This document shows positions 14,669 through 23,118 of a stretch of 64,000 bases of DNA, in pieces. The notes beneath the pieces were generated by a model. It was not told the origin of the DNA. It saw only the letters and a list, made by a program, of their open reading frames with translations, and made no database searches. How positions within the stretch are numbered: the stretch's first letter is position 1; the number at the start of each line of letters is the position of its first letter. Position numbers and translations under genes: made by a program. Origin of the DNA: Bacillus sonorensis NBRC 101234 = KCTC 13918. Its GTDB lineage: Bacteria > Bacillota > Bacilli > Bacillales > Bacillaceae. The stretch spans positions 1 through 64,000 of the forward strand of contig NZ_BCVZ01000004.1 in assembly GCF_001592005.1 (NCBI RefSeq), read 5' to 3'.

Positions 14669-15157
14669 TTATTTTGAATCTTGCTCTTGATCAAGCCGTT
14701 CATAGGTAACTGAATGTTTTTGACCCATCGTTTCTTTATTTGTTAAATCCTCCATTTGCCTTGTAAATTCCCGGTCATCCCCTTCCCCCGCTACATCTCT
14801 TTTGTCTGTTTCGGCTTGGGCATCAAGCGTATATCTTGCGTAAGGGACGGCTTCAAGGCGCTCATAAGGAATTTCTTTTCCGGTTTTTTCGCATATTCCA
14901 TATGTTCCGTCTTCCATCCGTTTGAGCGCGTCTTCCACTTCCCGCAATAAGTTCCTGTCTGTCTGCCGGAATGTCAGCTCTCTCATCCGTTCGACATACA
15001 CACCGGCATGGTCGGCAAGGTGATTATCAACTCCGTTAGACAATTCCCCCGTTTCTTGGCTCATCGTCTGATCAATTGTTCTTTTACCGGAAAGTCCTTT
15101 TTTTAAATCCATCAATCTATGATAGAGGCGTTCTTTTTGTTCTTTTGTCAATGACAT
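14669..15157 (-). CDS. yocK: DksA/TraR-like zinc-finger protein YocK
   Basis: A 162-residue protein with the coiled-coil then zinc-finger layout of TraR/DksA regulators. The finger region GICEKTGKEIPYERLEAVPYARY keeps one Cys only, so metal binding by four cysteines is not possible in the classic way. The same degenerate type is found in the Bacillus YocK/YteA/YlyA group, some of which touch RNA polymerase. It lies next to azoR1 on the same strand, as in B. subtilis, with its own terminator. Confidence 0.85.
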   Translation of the reverse strand: MSLTKEQKERLYHRLMDLKKGLSGKRTIDQTMSQETGELSNGVDNHLADHAGVYVERMRELTFRQTDRNLLREVEDALKRMEDGTYGICEKTGKEIPYERLEAVPYARYTLDAQAETDKRDVAGEGDDREFTRQMEDLTNKETMGQKHSVTYERLDQEQDSK

Positions 15158-15304
15158 ACGATCTCCTCCTTTGTTTTTCTTTTCCCGATGTATGAGGCTT
15201 AAAACGTGATGGCGCTATTGTGCGGACGGTTCAGATATATTTTTAGCTTCCGGATCATAAATTTCAGTTATTATGACATCACGACAAGTGAAGGGAGCAT
15301 TCTT

Positions 15305-16492
15305 ATGAAAAAGACGCCCGGAACTCAAGGCTCGCAAAATCATGTGCCGCATCCGATAAGGGAGGATGGCGCCGGTGCAACCGATTTTGGCCCCCGCGAC
15401 ATCATGCGGGATCTCGAGAATCCCGACATGCTCGTTCCTCCGGCTACGGATGCCGGTGCAATCCCCAATTTAAAGTTTTCGTTCTCAGACACCCATATGC
15501 AGTTAAAGCATGGCGGCTGGTCGCGTGAAATAACAGTTAGAGAGCTGCCTGTTTCCACAACGATTGCCGGGGTGAACATGCGGCTGACGCCCGGAGGTGT
15601 ACGCGAGCTGCATTGGCATAAGCAATCAGAATGGGCTTACATGATCTTGGGTCATGCCCGAATCACCTCAGTCGACCAGGACGGGCGGAACTTTATAGCG
15701 GATGTCGGACCGGGGGATTTATGGTTCTTTCCCGCTGGAATTCCGCATTCGATTCAAGGGCTTGGTGATGGCTGTGAGTTCCTTCTCGTCTTTGACGACG
15801 GGAATTTTTCAGAGTTCGATACCTTTACGATTACCGACTGGTTCGCACACACACCGAAGGACGTCCTTGCCGCAAATTTCGGTGTACCTGAAAGCGCCTT
15901 TGCCCATATTCCCGACAAACAGCGCTACATATTCCAAACAAAGGTGCCCGGCCCGCTGGAAAGCCAGAAAGTATCAGATCCTTATGGGACGGTGCCAAAA
16001 AGCTTCATATACCGCCTGCATGCACAGGAGCCAATCATAACTCCGGGCGGGACGGTTCGGATTGTTGATTCCTCCAACTTTCCCATCTCGACGACCATCG
16101 CGGCGGCGCTGGTGGAAATCAAGCCCGGCGGTATGAGAGAAATGCATTGGCATCCGAATAACGATGAGTGGCAGTATTATCTATCTGGTACAGGGCGTAT
16201 GACTGTATTCGCGGCGAACGGGACGGCCCGGACGTTTAATTATCGGGCCGGGGATGTAGGGTATGTCCCCTTTGCCATGGGGCATTACATTCAAAATACC
16301 GGCCCCCAAAGCCTTTGGTTTTTAGAGATTTTTAAGAGCAGCCGCTTTGCCGACGTTTCATTAAACCAGTGGATGGCACTGACGCCAAAAGAGTTGGTGC
16401 AGGACCACTTGAATGTAGGATCAGAGCTGATCAACGCCTTGCGAAAGGAAAAATGGCCGGTCGTCAAATACAATACAGACAGAGAGGCGTAA
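15305..16492 (+). CDS. oxdD: Bicupin oxalate decarboxylase (OxdD type)
   Basis: It breaks oxalate into formate and CO2 with manganese and oxygen. Two cupin domains are intact: H103, H105, E109 and H148 in the first, and H281, H283, E288 and H327 in the second. The flexible lid that in OxdC reads SENST is SEFDT here (169-173), keeping the Glu needed for decarboxylation. I choose ATG 15305 (GAAGGGAG site); an upstream frame from 15206 adds residues without family match. Length 395 fits OxdD, a spore-associated paralogue, better than OxdC, but the split is by eye. Confidence 0.85.
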   Translation: MKKTPGTQGSQNHVPHPIREDGAGATDFGPRDIMRDLENPDMLVPPATDAGAIPNLKFSFSDTHMQLKHGGWSREITVRELPVSTTIAGVNMRLTPGGVRELHWHKQSEWAYMILGHARITSVDQDGRNFIADVGPGDLWFFPAGIPHSIQGLGDGCEFLLVFDDGNFSEFDTFTITDWFAHTPKDVLAANFGVPESAFAHIPDKQRYIFQTKVPGPLESQKVSDPYGTVPKSFIYRLHAQEPIITPGGTVRIVDSSNFPISTTIAAALVEIKPGGMREMHWHPNNDEWQYYLSGTGRMTVFAANGTARTFNYRAGDVGYVPFAMGHYIQNTGPQSLWFLEIFKSSRFADVSLNQWMALTPKELVQDHLNVGSELINALRKEKWPVVKYNTDREA

Positions 16493-16803
16493 AGCTGTTT
16501 AAAAGGGAAACTCATCTGATTGTCATGTTTATAGAAGCGCCGACAAAGAAAAAATCGAATCCGGCAAGAATCCGAAGTCAGCCGCTTTACATTTTGAAAG
16601 CATGACCCGATTTTTTTGTTTTTCGGGAACATCGCTTTTCCAACATCCTTCGACAACGGCCACTTCCATCTGCATCCGCCGGTGTTTACGTGCACTCCTT
16701 CACAATGAGACCAACTCAGAAAGACGGACTTCAACCGGCTCTATGCGTCTTCTCATCCCTCAAAAAACCCGGCTTGCTGCAATGTGAAAACACAAATAAA
16801 AAA
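16493..16803. other. Gap after oxdD without a clear gene
   Basis: About 310 bases between oxdD and the PH-domain terminator. Short frames occur on both strands but none has a ribosome site and a credible product. The segment is moderately GC-rich and could hold a decayed gene; I cannot name it. Confidence 0.3.
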
Positions 16804-16827
16804 GGCCGTTCTCATGAAGAAACGGCC
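16804..16827 (-). terminator. Terminator of the PH-domain gene
   Basis: GGCCGTT and AACGGCC arms with a ten-base loop, followed on the minus strand by a run of T. Confidence 0.8.
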
Positions 16828-16835
16828 TGTCATCT

Positions 16836-17180
16836 TTACGCGCATAAATATTTTGATAAAATCGCTTGGATTTCAAGCATGTCGGTATCCTTTGTAAATT
16901 CCAGGTCAAAGACTTTGCTGCTTGTCATCAGTGAAAGAGCGGAGTCAGGATTGAACATGCTGACTTCTCTGATCGCAAAGCCTTCAATAGATTTGTAAGG
17001 CAAAAAAACACGGACTTTCTTTTTGGAAAACAGTTTATTGTCAAAAAAAATAATCCGTTTGTTGGTAAAACAAATTTGATCAATTCTTAGCCTGCAGACA
17101 GCTTCAATTTTTTCTCCTTCAATAAGCAGCGGTTCAAACTTTTTTCCGTCCGCTGTTTTGCTAGCTGAAAAAACGCCCAA
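16836..17180 (-). CDS. Bacterial PH-domain protein
   Basis: The 114-residue product is a single bacterial pleckstrin-homology-like beta-barrel domain of the YvbH/YdjZ kind. It shows the alternating beta pattern ICFTNKRIIFFDNK, then LPYKSIEGFAIRE, then FDLEFTKD, and a C-terminal helix. These domains are thought to bind proteins or lipids at the membrane, sometimes under cell-envelope stress, but a molecular role is not known. It stands alone with its own terminator. The start is followed by MGVFSASK; its ribosome site (AAGAGGGG) is good. Confidence 0.7.
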   Translation of the reverse strand: MGVFSASKTADGKKFEPLLIEGEKIEAVCRLRIDQICFTNKRIIFFDNKLFSKKKVRVFLPYKSIEGFAIREVSMFNPDSALSLMTSSKVFDLEFTKDTDMLEIQAILSKYLCA

Positions 17181-17654
17181 TCGAAACCCCTCTTTCTATG
17201 TACCCAATTTATGTTTATGCACAAGGCAAAAGTATTTTTCGGTTACTGCTAAGAATAGAATACGATAACCCTGTTTTATAAACAATTACGAGCAGATTAC
17301 ATTTTTTTACCGCTCTGTGTATGTTATTACTACCATTTAATACGCTGATAAAACATAGAAGGTTTCAACTTTTTATCACTTTTTTACTTATCATATGCAT
17401 GTTATCCCATAACTTAAAAAGAACCGCAGAAAGATGTCCCTTTCTGCGGTTCTTTTTAGCGGTTTTCGTTTTCTATCGTGCCTTCCATACGTATCAGACA
17501 CTTGCTCTTCCGTTACAGCATTCCTTCCTCCTGCTTTTTCCTGACTGTCTTCCCAAAGATATTTCTTGAGCTCTGATTAGCGGTCTTGCTTCATCCACAT
17601 TCGCCCTTTCATTCGGTGATCATCTCTTCATAGTGATGATCACAGGGGGAATAT
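17181..17654. other. Intergenic region with one bidirectional hairpin
   Basis: No convincing gene. The main feature is a long hairpin at about 17416-17457. An 82-codon plus-strand frame running through that hairpin lacks a ribosome site and was not accepted. Confidence 0.4.
17416..17457. terminator. Strong hairpin, terminator-like in both directions
   Basis: Arms of about 17 bases (core GAACCGCAGAAAG) around a six-base loop, with A-run before and T-run after. No gene ends right beside it, so it may mark a lost gene or a small transcript. Confidence 0.6.
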
Positions 17655-17864
17655 TCAGGCTTTGATATCTTCAAAGTATTCTTTGTAATAACCGCCCACT
17701 TTATTTGTATTATCGATGATAAACAAAAACTCTTCTGTCTCGTTTTTGACTTCATAAGTTTTTCCAACGGTCAAAGCTCTGTTGACAATGTATTTTTTCG
17801 CATCAGTATGAATGCATGTTACCTTTTTTATAGTTTGGTTGTTCTGCCATTTTTCGTGAATCAT
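17655..17864 (-). CDS. DUF6501-like small protein
   Basis: A 69-residue soluble protein starting MIHEKWQN with the pattern THTDAKKYIVN..LTVGKTYEVKNETEEF..VGGYYKEYFE, which I recall from a small Bacillales family (DUF6501) of unknown function. The upstream AAAAGGAGC site is good. It is a single gene. The domain looks like a small beta-barrel. Confidence 0.6.
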   Translation of the reverse strand: MIHEKWQNNQTIKKVTCIHTDAKKYIVNRALTVGKTYEVKNETEEFLFIIDNTNKVGGYYKEYFEDIKA

Positions 17865-18154
17865 ATGAATAGCTCCTTTTTAATAACGATGTAATATTTC
17901 CATTGTAGCGGTTTTCAGCTGAAATGCAATGTGTATGAGGCAAAGATACATCACATTTCTTTCTGAACAGCCGAAACTGCAAATGAATATTGATTTCATT
18001 TGAATTTCTGTTATAGAATAGTGGTGTGCAGTTCCAAATCCAGCAATATACCCCACCTTCGGCGCCTCAGTGATCCAACCATAAAACACCCCATCACCAG
18101 GAAAAAAACCACAAGAAGACAGACCAAAATTTTGAGGGAGGTTTGTTTACAAAC

Positions 18155-19642
18155 ATGAGTTCTTTAACGATGCAGGTCAGTAAAAAGCTGGAGTCATTTT
18201 TGCAGGGAACAAAAAAGCTTTACATCAACGGCGAATTTGTTGCAAGCGCTTCAAGCAAAACGTTTGACACCCCCAACCCGGCTACGGGAGAAACACTTGC
18301 CACCTTGTACGAAGCAGGACCCGAAGATGTCGACAAAGCGGTGAAAGCAGCGAGGGAAGCTTTTGATCACGGGGAGTGGCGCACGATGCCCCCTGCCGAG
18401 AGAAGCCGGCTCATGTATAAACTCGCCGATCTGATGGAGGAACATAAGAACGAATTGGCCCAGCTTGAAACGCTTGACAACGGAAAACCGATCAGTGAAA
18501 CGTCTGCCGGGGATATTCCGATGTCTATCGAACACATGCGTTATTATGCCGGCTGGGCGACAAAAATAACCGGCCAAACGATTCCTGTAAACGGACCTTA
18601 TTTTAACTATACACGCCATGAGCCTGTCGGGGTTGTGGGACAAATCATCCCTTGGAACTTTCCGCTCCTGATGGCGATGTGGAAAATGGGCGCCGCCCTG
18701 GCGGCAGGCTGTACGATTGTCCTGAAGCCTGCAGAACAAACCCCTCTTTCCGCTTTGTATTTAGCAGAGCTTGTCGACAAGGCCGGCTTTCCAAAGGGCG
18801 TGATCAACATCATTCCGGGCTTTGGAGAATCAGCCGGGGAAGCGCTTACAGACCATCCTCTCGTCGACAAACTGGCGTTCACCGGCTCTACCGAAATCGG
18901 CAAAAAAATTATGGGGAAAGCGGCAAAGACCGTTAAACGGGTCACTCTCGAGCTCGGCGGAAAATCGCCGAACATCATCCTGCCTGACGCAAACTTGAAA
19001 AAAGCGATTCCCGGTGCATTGACAGGGGTCATGTTTAATCAAGGGCAGGTATGCTGTGCAGGTTCGCGCGTCTTTATCCATAAAGACCAGTATGACAAAG
19101 TCGTGGATGAAATGGTCGCATATGCAAAATCCCTGCGCCAGGGCGCGGGTCTTCATACAGATACGCAAATGGGGCCGCTTGTCAGCAAAGAACAGCATGA
19201 GCGGGTCCTTTCCTATATTGAAAAAGGACGCAAGGAAGGCGCGAAAATTGCCGCAGGCGGAACATGCCCTTATGAAGAAGGATATTTCGTTTCCCCGACC
19301 GTGTTTACAGATGTCGAAGATGACATGACGATTGCAAAAGAAGAAATTTTCGGACCTGTCCTGGCGGCAATCCCTTATGAAACGGTTGACGAAGTAATCG
19401 AACGGGCCAACCGGACAGAATACGGGCTCGCCGCAGGGGTTTGGACGGAAAATCTGAAAAACGCCCATTATATAGCTGACCGGCTCCAAGCTGGCACTGT
19501 CTGGGTCAACTGCTACAATGCGTTTGACGCAGCATCTCCGTTCGGCGGCTATAAACAGTCAGGCCTCGGCCGCGAAATGGGCTCATACGCTTTGGATAAT
19601 TACACAGAAGTCAAAAGCGTATGGATTCACGTCGGCGAATAA
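18155..19642 (+). CDS. dhaS: Aldehyde dehydrogenase DhaS
   Basis: An NAD(P)-dependent aldehyde dehydrogenase of 495 residues. PWNFPLLMAMWKM near 170, the catalytic Glu in LELGGKSPN and the catalytic Cys in NQGQVCCAGSR are all present, followed by the EEIFGPV motif. Similarity to B. subtilis DhaS runs over the full length. I choose ATG 18155 (MSSLTMQV), as in DhaS; a TTG 12 bases upstream is too close to the GGGAGG site. The hairpin at 19671 ends it. The physiological aldehyde is not known. Confidence 0.92.
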   Translation: MSSLTMQVSKKLESFLQGTKKLYINGEFVASASSKTFDTPNPATGETLATLYEAGPEDVDKAVKAAREAFDHGEWRTMPPAERSRLMYKLADLMEEHKNELAQLETLDNGKPISETSAGDIPMSIEHMRYYAGWATKITGQTIPVNGPYFNYTRHEPVGVVGQIIPWNFPLLMAMWKMGAALAAGCTIVLKPAEQTPLSALYLAELVDKAGFPKGVINIIPGFGESAGEALTDHPLVDKLAFTGSTEIGKKIMGKAAKTVKRVTLELGGKSPNIILPDANLKKAIPGALTGVMFNQGQVCCAGSRVFIHKDQYDKVVDEMVAYAKSLRQGAGLHTDTQMGPLVSKEQHERVLSYIEKGRKEGAKIAAGGTCPYEEGYFVSPTVFTDVEDDMTIAKEEIFGPVLAAIPYETVDEVIERANRTEYGLAAGVWTENLKNAHYIADRLQAGTVWVNCYNAFDAASPFGGYKQSGLGREMGSYALDNYTEVKSVWIHVGE

Positions 19643-19670
19643 CAACATTTTCAGTTTCATATGGCAAACA

Positions 19671-19702
19671 AACACCGTCCCCAGGCTTGGACGGTGTTTG
19701 TT
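19671..19702 (+). terminator. Terminator of dhaS
   Basis: AACACCGTCC and GGACGGTGTT arms with an eight-base loop and a short T tract. Confidence 0.75.
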
Positions 19703-19821
19703 AGTGAATGTACAATATAACCTTCCCGCTCTTCGTTCCAATGTATCGTAAAATGAATGGAAGCCATGTCTTGAGATTGACCGCTGATGTTGGCCGTCAA
19801 GGAAAAGGATGTTTTTTTTAA

Positions 19822-20010
19822 ATGGGTAAATGTTTAAACCGGTTGAATTCATTTTCTTTATTGGGAACAATCTTTTCTTTCGGAAGCTACTTCGTTTATA
19901 AAGTGAAAGAGCTGATTGGATTCCTGTATACAGGAATTCTCTTTTTGACGGCCCTTATGGCGACATATGTGATAATCGCTGTAAAAAAAGAGCTGCTAGA
20001 ATACAAATAG
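19822..20010 (+). CDS. Possible small membrane protein, 62 residues
   Basis: The frame encodes two hydrophobic helices (about 12-30 and 32-54) and a charged tail VKKELLEYK. The sequence before ATG 19822 has only a weak site (AAGGAAAAGG, rather far). Coding character is plausible but there is no family I recognise. Confidence 0.35.
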   Translation: MGKCLNRLNSFSLLGTIFSFGSYFVYKVKELIGFLYTGILFLTALMATYVIIAVKKELLEYK

Positions 20011-20090
20011 CTCTAAAAAATAGAGTCAGGAGCGATCATGAGAGACATCAGCCAAACCGTTATTCTCCATTCATTAACTGATGCCAATAC

Positions 20091-20258
20091 TTGCCCGCAT
20101 GGGACACAATCTTTACATCGCGGTCGATTGCAGCGATCGTTTTGATGAACGAACTGGTAGATGTACTAGACTTTATCTTTGCCGTATTCATTTATTTTGC
20201 AACAGCAGCGCTTGCTTTTCCACGCTCTTCAAAAAGCGTCAATTGGAAGAGACAGTGA
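20091..20258 (+). CDS. Doubtful small membrane protein, up to 55 residues
   Basis: A TTG-start frame, or 37 residues from ATG 20145, with one strong hydrophobic helix (VLDFIFAVFIYFATAALAF) and a basic end. No clear ribosome site. It may be a remnant of a longer gene, since this stretch (20011-20440) holds no other credible gene. Confidence 0.25.
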   Translation: MPAWDTIFTSRSIAAIVLMNELVDVLDFIFAVFIYFATAALAFPRSSKSVNWKRQ

Positions 20259-20442
20259 TTTTACACGGTAAAGGGGAAAAAGAGATATGAAGTTCCAGGG
20301 GATTTTTCTGTTTAGCGGGATATATGCGGTGATTAGCAACGAAATCAAAGAAGCTTTCTCCATAATCGCAGCATGAGCACAATCGCTGCGGTGCAGTGAC
20401 AGCCGCTGCACTCCAAAAAATGTGGAGAAAAAGCCATAAAAA

Positions 20443-20472
20443 GGACGAAGCTTCCTAGATTGAAAGCCGTCC
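20443..20472 (-). terminator. Likely terminator of the acetyltransferase gene
   Basis: Imperfect stem GGACG..CGTCC with inner AGCTT/AAAGC pairing, followed on the minus strand by TTTTTATGG. Confidence 0.5.
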
Positions 20473-21018
20473 CTAAATGATATCGTGCTTTTTCAGCTCT
20501 TCATATTCTTTTTTCAGCATCCCCATGATGATTTCGTCTGAATATTGATTGTTTAGAAAAAGAGACTGTCTGATGATTCCTTCTCTTTTAAACCCGGCTT
20601 TTTCATATGCTCTCAGAGCGCGGCTGTTATGGGAAAACACTTCCAGCTGAAGCCGGTTTAGTTTTAATGTTTCAAAAGCAAATTTCAGCGCCAGCCGCAC
20701 GGCTTCTGTTCCATATCCCTTATTCAAGTGGCCTCTGCTGTGCAAAGCAATTCTGAAGCCCGCTTTTTGATTTTCCCGGTCGATTTCTACAATCGACAAG
20801 TCGCCGAGCAGCTCATCGTTATCCCGCAGGCAAATCGCGAAATCAAAGCGTGTCTCATCTTGTATGATCCGTTCGTAATGTTCATACAATTGATCCATTG
20901 TAAATACATGCCTTGTTCCCGTCATATACCTGATTTCTTCATCTTGAGCAGCCTTGTAAAAGCTCTTCATATCTTCTTTTTTGACGGGTCTTACATAAAC
21001 GGAGCGGCTTTCCTGCAT
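20473..21018 (-). CDS. GNAT N-acetyltransferase, RimJ/RimL type
   Basis: A 181-residue acetyltransferase with the RPVKKEDMKSFY start, the acetyl-CoA loop region RGHLNKGYGTEAV (Q/RxxGxG/A-like) and the C-terminal ALRAYEKAGFKREGIIR signature of ribosomal-protein-Ser-acetyltransferase relatives. ATG 21018 is chosen because AGGGGGG lies 7 bases upstream; the longer frame from 21054 would start inside the previous gene's end region. The substrate is unknown. It follows the cytidine-deaminase-like gene closely and may share its transcript. Confidence 0.75.
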   Translation of the reverse strand: MQESRSVYVRPVKKEDMKSFYKAAQDEEIRYMTGTRHVFTMDQLYEHYERIIQDETRFDFAICLRDNDELLGDLSIVEIDRENQKAGFRIALHSRGHLNKGYGTEAVRLALKFAFETLKLNRLQLEVFSHNSRALRAYEKAGFKREGIIRQSLFLNNQYSDEIIMGMLKKEYEELKKHDII

Positions 21019-21054
21019 GACCATCCCCCCTCTTGAAGATTTGTTCACTTTCAA

Positions 21055-21459
21055 TCATGAATCTTGATATGCAGCAGACCAATGATACGGCTGAATGTCC
21101 TGCAAAGATTTAAAAACGAGACGGCCATCAGCGGCAGTAACAGCGGCTTTCAGGTCCGGTCCCCAGTAAAAAAGCCTTTCCTGGCATACCCCGCAAGGCG
21201 TTAATACCTTATATTCGGAATGTTCATCATCTCTGACAACACAAATAGAGTGGGTGATTTTTGCTCCCAGCTTATGCGCTTCAAGAATGGCGCCTGTTTC
21301 AATGCATAGTTCTGTTGAAGCATTCATCACTTCAGGAGCCACGCTCGTCAATATTCTTCCATCGTCTGTATACATTGCGGCCGCTCCGCCCCATCCGGTA
21401 GGATACCTCTTTTGAATTAAGTCGACAGCGGCTTCGTAAAGAGCTTGTTCAATCTTCAT
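21055..21459 (-). CDS. Cytidine/blasticidin-S deaminase-like protein
   Basis: A 134-residue zinc deaminase of the small homotetrameric type. The zinc site is C-I-E in STELCIETGAILEAH together with PCGVCQERL. The Cys-x-Glu form is found in Bacillus cytidine deaminase and in blasticidin-S deaminase. The family signature around it differs from the housekeeping Cdd, so the substrate may be another nucleoside. ATG 21459 follows a GGGGGATAT site. Only about 36 bases separate it from the acetyltransferase, suggesting a two-gene unit. Confidence 0.75.
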   Translation of the reverse strand: MKIEQALYEAAVDLIQKRYPTGWGGAAAMYTDDGRILTSVAPEVMNASTELCIETGAILEAHKLGAKITHSICVVRDDEHSEYKVLTPCGVCQERLFYWGPDLKAAVTAADGRLVFKSLQDIQPYHWSAAYQDS

Positions 21460-21645
21460 GTTTATATCCCCCATTATCTACTATATTCCAGAACGTGTTC
21501 CAAAGGCAGTGTACAATCTCTATCATTTGCCGTCTATGGATCTACTTCATACGATACATGATTTTTCCCTGAAGGTAAATAAAACATCAGGGAACCCTGA
21601 TAGGCGATCTTATCCATCTCCGCATCTTCCCAAGATTTTACGGGT

Positions 21646-22590
21646 TTATAACTCGCTTTTAACAAAAAACGGATTGGCGGCCCTATTGATTCTCTCGAGG
21701 TCTTTTTGTGTGAATGTGATATTGGCTGCCCCGCTGTTTTCAATCAGATATTTTTTTCGTTTTGTACCGGGAATCGGGACAATATCGCTGCCCTGTGCTA
21801 ATACCCAGGCAAGCGCAATTTGGGAAGGCGCAGCCTTATGATTTTTTGCAATTCTCTCAAGTTCTGCGACTAATTGAAGATTACGATTGAACGTCTCCTC
21901 TTGGAACCTTGTGAAGCGCCTTCTGATATCATCGTCAGCAAAATCTTTGTATTGTTTGAGTTTGCCCGTTAAAAAGCCATTTCCGAGCGGACTGTGGGCG
22001 ACGATACCAATGCCCAATTCCCGCGCTACAGGGAGCACTGCTTCGATATCACGATTCCATAATGAATATTCTGATTGCAGAGCCGTTATTTGATGAACTT
22101 TACTGGCGCGGGCCAAGAGGTCTGCGCCCGCATTTGAAAGCCCCAAAAATCGGACTTTTCCTTCTTTGACCAGGTCGGCCATGGCTCCGACCGTCTCTTC
22201 AATCGGGACATCCGGGTCGGGAATGTGCTGATAGTACAAGTCGACATATTCCATTTCAAGTCTCAGCAAGCTGTCTTCAATGCACTTTTTTACGTATTCG
22301 GGCCTTCCGTTCAACCCAACCGTGTTTCCGTGCCGATCGCGGACAACTCCAAACTTTGTGGACACGATGGCTTCTGAACGTCGATTTTTCAACGCTTTGC
22401 CTAACAGCTTTTCATTTTCCCCCATGCCGTATATATCGGCTGTATCAAAAAAATTCACTCCGGAATCTAAAGCCTGGTGAACGGCTGAGATTGCTTCGCT
22501 TTCATCGGCTTCTCCGTAAAATTCAGACATGCTCATACAGCCTAGTCCGATGGAGGACACTTCTAACCGGCCCAATTTTCTTTTTTTCAT
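21646..22590 (-). CDS. Aldo/keto reductase
   Basis: A 314-residue NADPH-dependent aldo/keto reductase, class of YqkF/IolS/aldehyde reductases. The catalytic tetrad is seen as D (FFDTADIYG), Y in the same motif, K (STKFG) and H (YYQHIPDP). C-terminal NADPH contacts IPGTKRKKYLIEN are present. Full length. The gene lies alone; about 120 bases downstream nothing is recognisable. Confidence 0.88.
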   Translation of the reverse strand: MKKRKLGRLEVSSIGLGCMSMSEFYGEADESEAISAVHQALDSGVNFFDTADIYGMGENEKLLGKALKNRRSEAIVSTKFGVVRDRHGNTVGLNGRPEYVKKCIEDSLLRLEMEYVDLYYQHIPDPDVPIEETVGAMADLVKEGKVRFLGLSNAGADLLARASKVHQITALQSEYSLWNRDIEAVLPVARELGIGIVAHSPLGNGFLTGKLKQYKDFADDDIRRRFTRFQEETFNRNLQLVAELERIAKNHKAAPSQIALAWVLAQGSDIVPIPGTKRKKYLIENSGAANITFTQKDLERINRAANPFFVKSEL

Positions 22591-22925
22591 GTTCCCACCT
22601 CAATTGAATATGATTGCGGAGCATTTCTGCAGGATGCTTGAAGCATTGATAAATATATCGAAAATCTTTTTAAAAATATAGACTTATATTTGTACTTGAG
22701 TTATTCTAATGTAATTGTGGGTCCAAAAATAAGTGCAGCTTTCATCAAAAACGGCAGCTTGAACCTCTATGGTTCGGTTGCCGTTTTTTCTATGTAACTT
22801 TTACTTTCACAAATTTGTGTTTCCCTAGTTATGCCGACGTTTTGAATCATTCTCCGGACCTCGCTTTTTAGAATTTTGCATTTTGATCTAATGAGCAATT
22901 CGCTGATGAATTGATCAGCGATGTG
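22591..22925. other. Intergenic region with a hairpin
   Basis: A 335-base AT-rich gap. It holds the terminator-like hairpin at 22747-22789 but no credible gene. Confidence 0.4.
22747..22789 (+). terminator. Orphan hairpin with T-run
   Basis: AAAAACGGCA and TGCCGTTTTTT arms with inner GAACC/GGTTC pairing, then T-rich DNA. No gene on the plus strand ends here, so a short RNA or a lost gene is possible. Confidence 0.5.
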
Positions 22926-23072
22926 TCACTGCGGCAAAAGCTGTTCGGCTAGCGCTTCCGCCCCATGATTCATTCTCCCCAGCTTGTATTCCGCGGTTTT
23001 TCTGTTTTCATTTATCCGAAAGCTCTGCTGCAAGTTCAGCATAACCATCTTATTTTGCGATCCGCTATGCAT
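22926..23072 (-). CDS. Possible 48-residue small protein divergent from sqhC
   Basis: ATG 23072 is preceded by a GGAG site at nine bases; the product starts MHSGSQNKM and is charged and Gln-rich, ending AEQLLPQ. It is hydrophilic with likely helices. No family known to me. Confidence 0.4.
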   Translation of the reverse strand: MHSGSQNKMVMLNLQQSFRINENRKTAEYKLGRMNHGAEALAEQLLPQ

Positions 23073-23118
23073 GACACATTTCTCCGGCGAATAGATTAAT
23101 ATGAAGGAGCTGAGAAGA

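Noticed and set aside
14669-15157. YocK as a classic four-Cys DksA zinc finger
   Set aside because: Only one Cys is present in the finger region, so it was called DksA-like but degenerate.
17321-17569. 82-codon plus-strand frame
   Set aside because: It runs through a strong terminator-like hairpin and lacks a ribosome site.
17880-18089. 69-codon minus-strand frame upstream of dhaS
   Set aside because: It covers the dhaS promoter region, has no ribosome site and shows no family resemblance.
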